The notes under the pieces were generated by a model. It worked only from the letters and a program-made list of their open reading frames with translations. It was not told the origin of the DNA and did no database searches. A program made the position numbers and the translations under genes. A stretch of DNA of 64,000 nucleotides from Eublepharis macularius (lineage: Eukaryota > Chordata > Lepidosauria > Squamata > Eublepharidae): contig NC_072805.1 in the NCBI RefSeq assembly GCF_028583425.1, forward strand, positions 11,411,001 through 11,475,000, in the 5' to 3' direction. Shown in pieces: positions 45,801 through 57,800 of this stretch. Every line of letters starts with the position of its first letter. Position 1 is the first letter of the stretch.

Positions 45801-48800
45801 AATATAACAAGTGTTTGCAAACAACTGAATCACACAAGTATGGTCACCAGGGAACTGCGAATGCCTGCCACTCCTGTTGAGCATACATACCAGGGTAAAG
45901 TCTCTGTTTAATGCATGAAGTGGCCCCTTGAAAGGAGCCGTATCTAGGCTGCTTGGTCAGGAAACCAAAGCAGAGTTTGGAAAAAACATCTTTGACACAT
46001 TACACATATTGCTGAGGGAGCAGCCATGGCTGGATGACTCCCTCCTGGGGCTCTGGTGTGTTTCTGCAATTACATCTGTCTAACCCCAATGAGACCACAA
46101 CTACTCGAGGCCCAGGGCTGGTTTCTATGATACAACCTGCGATCTGCATCCCTGGAGGGAAAAAAAGAGTAAGCAGTTAGGACATTTCTGGAGTCCCTCC
46201 AACTTTGCACCATTTACTGCTTTGGTGGGTGGGGGCCCAGTCTTCCTTCTTCAACAAAACTCTTCTACTTTGGAAATACTGTGTTTCCTCACTCACAAGC
46301 CAGTCTATATATTGTTAATCAAAGACTGTATTGGTTTTCCTTCCAGCATGTCAGTTAAGACAGAAGTACCGTGTGGGAGACAGTAAAATATTTATTCATT
46401 ATCAGTTCAATCCTAAGAAGGGTTACACACTTCCAGGGCTTTTTTTCTGGGAAAAGAGGTGGTGGAACTCAGTGGGTTGCCCTTGGAGAAAATGGTCACA
46501 TGGCTGTTGGCCCCGAGGGGAGTTGAGATTGCCCTCCGCGCTGCTCGGCGGCGCAGAGGGCAATCTCAACTCCCCTCTGTCTGGAGATCAGGGGGCGGGG
46601 CCACCGGCCATGTGACCATTTTCAAGAGGTTCCAGAACTCCATTCCCCCGCGTTCCCGCTGAAAAAAAGCCCTGCACACTTCTAAGCCCAGTGACTTCAG
46701 AGGATTTAAAAGGATGTAACTCTCATTAGGATGGCACTGTATATCACATCTATATTCTACTTTCTCATTGCCAATAAAAAAAACTATTAGAAATACAGAA
46801 TACATCTGGGATATGATAGGCAAATGGAACAGGTTTCTCTGCGCCTGCCTTTCAGAGTGGCTGACTACAGATGGAGCACGAGATGGAAAGTACTGGGTAA
46901 TGTTCACAATGTCCTTACTCACCCATCCCATACTGTTGGAATGAGCCTATTTGCTAATTAAGCAACCAAGCCTCAGTTGGCGCTGTACAAAGGTAAAATA
47001 ACAGCCTTAAAAAACAGCCTTAACCTATGAGCAATAAAGAATAAGGAAAGGTGGCTGGTGCTTCATTTATTTATTTATTTATCTTATTTATTATTTCTAT
47101 CTTATTTATTATTTATAAGAGAGCCAGTTTGGTGTTGTGGTTAAGAGCAGCAGGACTCTGTTCTGGAGAGCCGGATTTGATTCCCCACTCCTCCTCCTGA
47201 AGCCAGCTGGGTGACCTTGGGTCAGTCACAGCTCTCTCAAAGCTCTCTCAGCCTCACGCACCTCACAGGGTGAATGTCATGAGAATAACAACACACTTTG
47301 TAAACTGCTCTGAGTGGGCATTAAGTTGTCCTGAAGGACAGTATATAAATCAAATGTTGTTGTTGTTGTTGTTAATTTCTGTTGCTGCATCACTCAAACA
47401 AGAAGGGGGCGCTCATGTTCTCCTTTTAAAATAAAAAGGTGAGGCAAAACCAGTGAAGTTACATACTTCATCCACAAAATACCATGTGCCTCTACCCCCT
47501 GCTTCATCTTCATTTACTTCTCTGAAGGTTGCGTGTGCCCATTCTCCAGTGCTAGAGTACACGTATGCCCTGAAGCCTTGATACCAAACTTTTTAACATA
47601 GGAAATGTACAGAACAATATATAAATAAAAACAACAGTCTGGTGGATAGATAAGGAGGAAGGCCACAGGCAGGAAAAGAGGCAACAGGGGTGAACAAAGG
47701 GGGAATGGCCTTCAGGCTTCATTTTTAATTGGCATCAGAATAGGATGTGCGTGAATTTAGCCTGCTGTGCTGTATATATTTTATTTACATGATTTATAGT
47801 CTGCCTTTCTCACTAAGACTCAAGGCAGATTATATTATGCAAGTCAATACAATTAACAGCAGGAACGTTCAATAAACAATGCAACAGGATATGGATTGTA
47901 GAAATTGAAAAAACAAGCACAATTCCGACTACAGAGATGAAGCACTGCTGAAACAAACAGAAGCAATTTGACATAACGTATTAAATGCTGTGGAAGCAAC
48001 CCAGCAGGACTGTATTTACAGCAACATACAGTACACAGTAGTATACTGTACAGTCCATATCCATTACCAAAGCATCTCTTTGAACTACTTCCTTACGGTA
48101 CAGCCTAGCACCTTTGTAAGAAAGCCCTCCTGAAGGATGCGGTTTTGCATAGAATGGGAGCTTTCCTCCCTCCTTTCTCAAACAGAAAAACTTGGTTAGC
48201 AACCAACTCCAGGTACACATAATGTAAAAGCAGTGACAGAGGCAAACTCCAGTTAATTTGTGCACCTGCATTCACTCATCATAAGTTACCCAGGACCAAG
48301 CCAAGCAGCCCCTCTGCCCCTGAGCTCCATCCCCTCCCCGTTCTTCTGTGGCCCCTCTGTGTTCAGAACTGCGCTGGTTTTTCCAATGTCTACAATCCAT
48401 ACCTTATTGCATTGTTCATTGAATGTTCCTGCTATTGGTTGTATTTACTTGCACTTGAGTCTCAGTGAGAAAGGCAGACTATAAATAATGTAAATTTAAG
48501 AAAATAAAATCCATACAGCCCTGACAGCAAGCTAAATTCACGCACATCCTATTCTGTTGCCAATTAAAAATGAAGCCTGAAGGCCGTTCCCCCTTTGTTC
48601 ACCCCTGTTGCCTCTTTTCCTGCCCGTGGCCCTTCCTCCTCATCTATCCACCTGACTGTTGTTTTTACTTACATATAAGTTTGGTATCAAAGGCTTCAGC
48701 TGCACCAGCATTCACTTACCACAGGCCACCTGGTACCGTGTGTGATCAGAAAGGCCTGTGTGTGGATCAGGCCTGTTCCCTAATTTGATTCATTCACTCT

Positions 48801-51800
48801 GTGGAGCCCAACAGATGAAAAGAGATCTTTGAACACAAACACATGAAACTCCCTTTAAAGATTCAGGGCCAAGCTAGAGGTGAGGAATTACACTTGAATG
48901 GCAAGTGGACAGACTCACGTGTATTCCTCCCTGTTCACTTGCATTCCACTTGCACTCCACTCGTGGAGCAAGTGGAGCACAAATGAACAGGGAGGAATAC
49001 ACGTGAGTCTGTTCACTTGCCATTCAAGTATTGCCTGCTTAGAATTGGCAGAGGGTCTCCAGGGTCTCAGGCAGGAAAGGGTCTTTCACGTTATCCGCCA
49101 TCCGATCCTTTTAAATGGAGATGCCAGGGATTGAACCTGGGGCCTTCTGCAAGCCAAGCGGATGCTCTGCCGCTGAGCCACAGCCCCTCCGCTTTCTTCT
49201 GCTGCCCCTCTCTCCTATTCTAAAGGAGTGGCAGGCTCTGATTCTAACACCTGGCATACACAGGGGATGACGCACACATATCCTTAAGGGATTGTTTAGT
49301 AAAGGCACAAAAGTCTTAGAAAAACTGAACGAGCACCACAAGAGCTGTAATAGTGAAACACAGATATCGTTACTGAGCAAAACATAAAATGCACTCACAC
49401 AGGCAAGCATATCAATAACATCCAATACCAAAATGCCCACAACAAACATTCGTATCCCAAATGCCAGATTTTAATCAAGGGGAGATGGGGATTCGACAGG
49501 TGGAGCAGCAGAGAAAGCAGAGGTTTGTATCATTTATCCCAGGGCTTTTTTTCAGCAGGAACGCGGGGGAACAGAGTTCCGGAACCTCTTGAAAATGGTC
49601 ACATGGCCATTTGAGGGTTAAAGCACATGGGACCTGCATGCAAGGCCAATATGAACACAGCAGTAGAGCTGAATCTCAGGGTGCATGGCCGAGTGCAATA
49701 CAGGAAGAGACGGGTGCTAAACTCAAACTGAGGTACAAACGTGGCTTCATGTATTGGGGCTGAGAAATAATAGGGTTCAAAAGATTTTATTTCCCAGGCT
49801 TAAGGAGAGGGTAAGAGCGATGATCTCAGAGGCAAGCTATCTGGTGGAGGGAGTTCCTGCAATGTGGGGAAGAGAGGGAATGCTTGGGGTCTTAGCAACT
49901 TAACCAAGAATTAGAGCACCAAGATACAAACTGTACAAGAACAGGAGTCAAGTGAAAGAGAAAAGTTCATTAGTTACAGGTTGATGTTATTGGGATCTCC
50001 GTTGTTAGGGAAGAATGAATCATGGGTAAGGAGGGGTTGTGCCAAGAATACCTCAGTCCAACCAAAAGACCTTGCATAACCATCTAAAAGCCTTTCGTGC
50101 TTGAGCAGATCAATATTCCTCTTAGCTTCACTGTGTCAGTTACTCTCTCAGGTCTTGTCATTGTGCCGCTGTGGCTGTAATGCAACTGGCCCAGTTGCCT
50201 CTTTTCTCTCCCTTTCTCTGCCACCTCACCTCCTTTATTCTGCAGATGGCCCCAGCCCATGTGCCAAAACGCACAATACGTGTGATACAAGTTGGAACAT
50301 GCATGCCTGACCCGACACATAGTCACACATAAGTTTGGTAAAACTCGCATTGAAAGTGTTGCGTTGATCCACAGAGCTCCAAACAACAGGACCAGAGTTT
50401 CACGCTTCCCTCTCTCACTGCCAGCAGAAACTCTGCAAGGGGGGGAGGCTGCAGAGGGAGGCCTGAAATTCCTCCTCTCCCCTCACAGCGTTTGGAGCTG
50501 CATGGACCAATGCAACGCTTTCAGTGTGCGTTACACCGATCCCATGTGCCACACGTGTCATGTTTTGGCTGTGTTCTCTGGGAACCACATGAGTGGCCAA
50601 CCACAAAACGAAGACGTGGGGGCCAACAAAATGGAGGCTTAATAGCAGCGGTGGCAAACTGGAGTTTGTTTCTAACTGGAGCTCTCTGTGGGCTTTTTTA
50701 CTTTGTTTTTTTGCTGCAGTGTTGCTGCTTTTGGGCCAGGTACTTGTCAATATTTTTATCAATGATCTGGATGAAGGGGTGGAAGGGCTGCTCATTAAAT
50801 TTGCTGATACCACCAAGTTGGGAGGAGTGGCAAACACCCAAGAAGACAGAGTTAAAATTCAACAAGACCTGAATACTCTGCAGAAGCGGGCGGTTGAGAA
50901 CAGGATGCAATTCGACATAGATAAGTGCACAGTATTACATCGGGGCCACAAAAAAGGGGAAGCACAAATAATGGGTGGGGGATACACTTCTGAGTAGTAG
51001 AGTATGCCAAAGAGATCTTGGGGTAAGAGTGGACTGTAAACTAAATAGGAGCAGTCAGTGTGATGCAGTGGCAAAAAAGGCAAGCTCAGTCTTGGGTTGT
51101 ATCAAAAGGGCCATTGCATCGAAATCGCAAGAGGTCATAGCCCCTCTCAATACTGCCTTGGTCAGGCTGCACCTGGAGTATTGTGTGCAGTTCTGGAGGC
51201 CTCACTTCAAAAAGGATGTGGGCAAAATCGAGAGGGCGCAGAGGAGAGCGACGAGGATGATCAGGGGTCTGGAGACTGAGCCCTACGAGGAAAGGCTGAG
51301 GGCCTTGGGAATGTTTAGTTTGGAGAAGAGGAGGTTGAGGGGGGACATGATTACTCTCTTTAAATATTTGAAAGGCTGTCATTTGGAGGAGGGCAAGGAG
51401 CTGTTCCAGTTGGCAGCAGAGGGTAGGACCTGCAGCAATGGGCTTAAATTACATGCACAAAGGTACCGGCTGGATATTAGGAAAAACTTTTTCATGGTCA
51501 GAGTAGTTCAAAGGTGGAATCAGCTGCCTGGGGAGGTGGTGAGCTCCCCTTCACTGGCAGTTTTCAAGAAGAGGCTGGAGGAATATTTGTCAGGGATGCT
51601 CTAGGCTATTCCTGCACTGGGCAGGGGGTTGGACTAGGTGGTCTGTATGGCCCCTTCCACCTCTATGATTCTGCTTAGCCACATCCCCACCTCACCCATT
51701 ACACACAGTGTTCTTTGCCAGTCTGTGGGGCTCTCCTGGTTTTTTCTCTCTCTCTACGAATCTTTAAGTTTTCAGGCCACCACAAAAGTGAGAGAGCAAC

Positions 51801-54800
51801 AAGACTGTGAGTAAGAAAGGGGAAAAACAACATGGTTAGGAAGCCAATCCAGAGCAAAAACCTGGCGCAGAAAAGCCCCAGGAACAGAGGGAGGTGCACA
51901 CCGGAGTGTGCTGAGAAGCCAGGCTTCTGCAGATCCCAGTTCAATGTCAGTTAGGAACGAGTGTAGCCTAAACCAGTATTAGAAGGGAGACACAAAAAGA
52001 ACCACCATACGGTCGATGCTATCCTATAATGCGACAGAAAAGAATAATGTGGCAAAAGTTGCCCAAACCCATAAATTGCAAGAATCCTACCTGCTGCCAA
52101 GTTCATCCTTATTCCCAAAAAGCCAGCCTAAAAAAACTCTTTATAAAATGTACTTATCTTGCTTTTTCCAAATGTACCTGGGAAGGGGGAGGGTAATCAT
52201 CAGGGCTTTTTTCCTGGAAAAAGAGGTGGTGGAATTCAGTGGGTTGCCCTTGGAGAAAATGGTCACATGGCTGGTGGCCCCGCCCCCTGATCTCCAGACA
52301 GAGGGGAGTTGAGATTGCCCTGCACACCGCTGAGCGGTGCGGAGGGCAATCTCAACTCCCCTCTGTCTGGAGATCAGGGGGCGGGGCCACCAGCCATGTG
52401 ACCATTTTCAAGAGGTTCCGGAACTCCATTCCACCACGTTCCAGCTGAAAAAAAGCCCTGGTAATCATGAATCAGACGCAGCTTATGAGCATATTTTTTA
52501 AAAAAACATTTCAATGGACCACATGTTTGGAATTCTGCCTCTCATGACCTCCAACTGAACAGCTGCAGCTACCTTTACTGTAGCGTACACAGCACCGGCT
52601 GCCTTGAGTCTTGCTGACTGGAAGAAAAGCAGGATCTAAATAATTTTTAAATAAATTAAATAAATTAAAGTTCTAACAGTCAACTAGCTAGCACCCATGC
52701 AGCCTTCTACTGAGCCATCCAAAGACAAGGTAGCTAGCTGTCTGCCTACTTGGGAGTCCTTCAGGTATTAAAAAAAAATGAATTGAATTTGCAAATTAAT
52801 GTAAAAGTAAAAGTAAAAACTGAACACACAGGAAGCTGCTTTATACTGAATCAAACCAGCAGAGCATCAAGGTTCACACCGTCTACTCAGATTGGCAGTG
52901 GCTCTCCAGGAGCTCAGGTGAGCTCTTTTACTGTGGCGCAGAGTGGTAAGCTGCAGTATTGCAGCCCAAGCTCTGCTCACAACCTGAGTTCGATCCTGGC
53001 GGAAGCCGGGTTCAAATAGCCAGCTCAAGGTTGACTCAGCCTTCCATCCTTCCGAGGTCAGTAAAATGAGCAGACAGTTTCCTGGGGGTAAAGTGTAGAG
53101 GACTGGGGAAGGCAATGGCAAACCACCCCTAACAAAAAGTCTGCGACGTCCCCCCATGGGTCAGTGATGACTCGGTGCTTGAAAAGGGGACTACTGTTAC
53201 CTTTACGATGACATAAGCCTTTTTAGCTGCAGATGCTGGGGACTGAACCTGGGAACTTCTGCATGCCAAGCAAATATTCTACCAACAGGGCTGCAAATAC
53301 TCTAGAAGGGAAAGTTAAAGGCTACAAGGGAGGAAAGAGCTGCCTGTTCAAGCAAATGAGAGCTAGAAAATACTGGAGAGGGAAATTCTGAAAGGCGAGA
53401 TTTATAAAATGTTCCCACCTCCCACAGCTTCTCACAGGCTCCCATCTTGTAACGTATTTTTTTATGGATTCACATCCCTACAAAATAGATTGTGAGAAAG
53501 TGTTTGATTTCTGAGCACTTGTGTGGAAAGCCAGAGCAAGAGCACAGCTTACTGGCTGTCATGGCCATTACAACAAAAATGAAAAAAAGCATTTAAAGCC
53601 TTGATTTGCAGAATAAAGGCCAAGGCTTCAGGGATCTTCTTTTATGCCAGAGCTCTGGGATCCACCAGCTGGAGCCAGTTGCTTCTCAGTTTTGGAGAGC
53701 TCTGAAGAGGCTTCAGCCCCACTTTGGAGGTTCGGAGTAAGCAAAAACAGACTGCCCCCCAAACGCCCTCCTGCCCTCTCACTAGCCCCTGCGGGGGTCT
53801 GAAGAATCCCAGTCAGAATTTTATGTGGGCACTGATCTTAGAACTGCCAACAGTTAGGGGGGGGGGAATCTCCTGCCCCTTTAACAGCAGCTTAATGGGA
53901 TGTTATACAGCAGGTGATTGTGATTTACCTTCATCCCATGAAAAGCTTCAGCTCCTTTTGTTCTCCAGGGCCGTTTCCAGATGGCTTACCTTCTGCCGCT
54001 CCATGCCGCAACGTCGCGGCTTGTGCTGGGGCGAACGTGAAATATCGCATTTTCTCGTGCGATGTTGCACAAAACTCACGCGAGAAAACGCGCTATTTTG
54101 CGTTTTCTCCAGCACGAGCCGCAACATTGCGGCATGGAGCGGCAGAAGGTAAGCCGTCTGGAAACGGCCCAGGTTGCTGGAAACCCTAACTGTCCCTCTA
54201 CCTGCTGAAAACTCATATTGTTTTGCAAGACAATTGTTTTCTTTAAAATGGAAGTCTAGCCCTCTCAAGACTCCAAAATACAGAGAAGGGGAGAGGAGAA
54301 ATTCAGTCCTACAGGTGGCAGATTCTCCCCTGAATGAATAAAGTTAGCCTTGATTTATTTAATTTTACAGAATTCTGGATGATTAGAGGAGGGGATTATG
54401 ACCTATCACTACAACTTGGTAGGCTCCCAAAATGGCAGCAAAGCTTTGGTGTTCTGTGATAAGGGTCAGACCTGTCACAGATTCCTGAGGGTGGAAGGCA
54501 TTTTGCTTTCTCCTAGGGCTGATTTTCCGTCCATGTTAGAGACCAACAGAGGTGGTTTGCCATTGCCTGCCTCTGCAACCCTGGTCTTTGTTGGAGGTCT
54601 CCCATCCAATTACATCCTGGGCTATCCAGGTCATGGTGTTATGCGCAAAACTTTGCGCCTCTGTTGTTCGTTCTCCCTTTTCCGACCAACCACAATAAAA
54701 ATTAAAATAAGATCCTGGAGTCCTTCTTGAATTGAAGCAAAACAGATGATTTAATTAAACCGCTGGATGAGCCCTTTTTACACAGAAGTAGATGGTCTCG

Positions 54801-57800
54801 TCATGTGCAAGGCTCACCAGAATTACAATAAAAGCGCAAAGCAATTAATACTTTCAGATAATCATAACAATATTACAATATTCTAATATTTGTTATCTCA
54901 TTGGCTCGTAAGGTATCTAGGGTCAGTTATGATTTGAAGATGCAATTCTGGGTCAGTCCCTCTACTTGGGGGAATTCCAAATCCTGCAACCCCCTTATCT
55001 TGCCCTCAGTTTGGAAGGACACCTGCTGACCTCTCACCTACTTTCTTCTGGGCATAATACTTTCAATGGCGCCAATGAGTCTCAATCTGGCAGCCTTGGT
55101 ACCCTCTGATAACTGAAGTCTGTGGGTAGGAAGGGATGTTTTTTCCCATCTGTGCCCTTTCCCCCAGTTTCTTCTCAGCCTTAAGGAAGATAAGGCCACA
55201 GGTGGCCAAAACCAGCTTGCTGCATCAAATCAGTTTTCTACAAAAGGCTCTCTGGTACTGAGAATATTGGAATCTTGTAGAATAATATAACATATGTGTA
55301 ATATTCTTATAAGTGTAGCTCTACAAGCAATATATTTAGTCCTCAGTTCTTACAGAGGTTTGCATACATTCTTCTTTTGGTCTTCTTGTTTCATATTCTT
55401 ACAGGTTGCATTACAAATACTACATTGGCTCCTGAGCATAGAAAGAGTGCAAAGCATGTAATACTGAAAAGGCACAGAAGTAGTATATAAAAAGTATATA
55501 AAATCCCTTTTCTTCAAATCTATATCCATCAATGGGATGTAAAGACTTACACAAACTTAAGAGACCAGATCATAACATTATGGGACCAGGCAAAGGTGGA
55601 TAGCATATTTTGGTTACTTTAGTCCAAGAAGGATCGATCGATCTATTATGGTGCAAGGGATGATTAGAATTTAACATTTTCAAATATTAATAGAACCCCC
55701 TCATTATTTTATATAACAAGACCAATTTTTCTATTTCAGGTGTTTTTTTTTTACAATACACTTTCTCCCCTCCCCATACTTCTTTTTATTTTCATTTATT
55801 GCGTAAAGGACTGTGGGATATATTGGTAAAGTCCATGCTTATTTTTAAAACGACTAACTTTTAAATATTTATTGGCATAGTTGTGGTTTTGAATGCTGCT
55901 AAACTATCTTGTCAACAAGATGCAGGTGGAATTTTAGTCTACTTTCTATCAATGATGTTGTTAATATATTTTTGTGAAATTAAAAAAAAAAATCATTCCT
56001 CCAAGGTAAAAATTCAGTCACAGTAGAAGCAGAGCTTTGGGAAGGAAGCCGAACAAGAGGCTGGGGGAGGGGCTTCTCCCACCAAGAGGGATGCCAAAGA
56101 CAGGTTACTAAAGCAGAAGTAAACTCATCTCCCTCTCTTGGACCACAGGAAGCAGGAGATAGTGTTGTGAGATGCTTCAGAAAGCAGAGATTATACTCCA
56201 GCACCAACTCCCTAAACGTCTCACAGACCCCAACAGCATGACTGCATCAGCAAATTCTACAAGCTGCTTGGATCCCGCCATGATTCTTTGAAATTTTCAA
56301 TGCATGCTGAGGAAGGCAACACACATTTTCCATCTTAAATCTTTATAAGTTAAACCAAAAAACAGCTTGCTATTTCAGCAGAGCAAGAAGGTGCCATGGA
56401 AACTTCAACGAGCACACCTGGCTGTGTGTGCAGTTCCTCAGGCCTGCCTTCAAGCTTTGTTGGATCAACTTTTCTACAAGGTGTTTGTAAAGAAAAAAAC
56501 GGGGTGCCCACAATGAACTGCAAACCTCATTTTAACTAAGTTTCAAGTTCAGTCCAGAGATTCAAGCCACAGTGATTTCCTTTACATCCTGAGGGCCTGG
56601 GAACTGGCATCAAAACAAGAACAAAATCCTCTGTGTGACAAACAAATATATTCCTTGGTCTGAAAGAACTGCATCTTACATGGAATTCTTTAAGACTTAC
56701 ACAAAGTATTGACTGTACGGCTCCAACTGGGAAAGTGTACCTGAAGCACAAATTGAGGCGCCACCTCCATTCCAAGGATGTCTCAGAAGCCCAATATCTA
56801 AACCAGGTCTCAGAACCACGGTGCTAACTCAGCCCCAAACCATTCTACTTATTTATCATCAATGCTATAGAACAGAGGTCCTCAACCTTTTTGAGCCTGT
56901 GAGAACATTTAGAGCGTTGAAACAGTGAGGTGGGTGCAGCAACAAAATGGCTGCCACAGGAGGCAGAGCAGCCCATAAAATGACTGCTGCAGCTTACCTT
57001 CAGTCACACAGTGAGGATCCTTGTGCTGTGGAAGCAGATTCTGCCAAAGGAGAATCTTTAAAAACGTGCACAGCCAATCAAATATCCAATGGCCAATCAG
57101 AAGCCATACTTGGCAAAAGCCCCATCTGGCCCGACCGATTTTCTAAAAACGCTTGGCGAGCACCAGGAAAGGTTTCAGTGGGCACAAAGGTGCCCATGTG
57201 AACCATACTGGGGACTCCTGCTGTAAAACTATCAAGAACAAAGCCATTTCAAGAGGGAGCCAGAAACATTCCCAGAACTATCAACATCCCAAGATTGGTT
57301 GTTTCAGGAAAATATTAGCTAGCGGTTCTATCACTGAAAGCACAGACTTGGGGAGAAATAAAGAAATGGAGACAGGTTGTGCTTGCTCCAACAATATGGA
57401 AGCAGAGTGTATAGATTTCCTGTGACTGGTGATGAATAAGGAATGAACAGCAACAGCCTTGGCCTCAAAGAAGCACAATGGGAAATGCCTCCTCCCAGGA
57501 ATCTGAAGGACGCACTAAATATATGTTGTTGTTTCTTCAGTTTGCATGAAAGGAGAGCTATCAGGACAAAATACTTACTTCTTTTAAAACAAAAGCTATA
57601 GAGACCAGGCCTAAAACTGCTTTATGAGGACCCCAGACAATTTCCCCAAACAGTCTTAATCTTTCTGCTGCCTTTTTATTTTTTTTTAAAAAGAGGGACA
57701 TATGTGAAAACCATTTCACAAAGTTGTGGGGCCAATTCATAGATTAGGTTTTTTTGATGCACATTTTATAGAATTTTGACATTTAAACCTAAAAAGGTAA

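Noticed and set aside
45077-45820. 247-codon minus frame as a single-exon gene
   Set aside because: Only 45375-45645 is coding-like, bounded by splice sites; the rest is intron read-through.
49113-49193. tRNA gene on the minus strand
   Set aside because: A and B boxes are present, but the acceptor stem pairs at only about four positions and no sound anticodon arm forms; SINE paralogues exist.
50975-51604. 209-codon open frame as a host gene
   Set aside because: It is the C-terminal part of a 5'-truncated CR1 ORF2 with a broken RT motif upstream.
53724-54268. 142-, 91- and 106-codon frames
   Set aside because: They read through a CpG-rich palindrome on both strands; symmetry and composition explain them.
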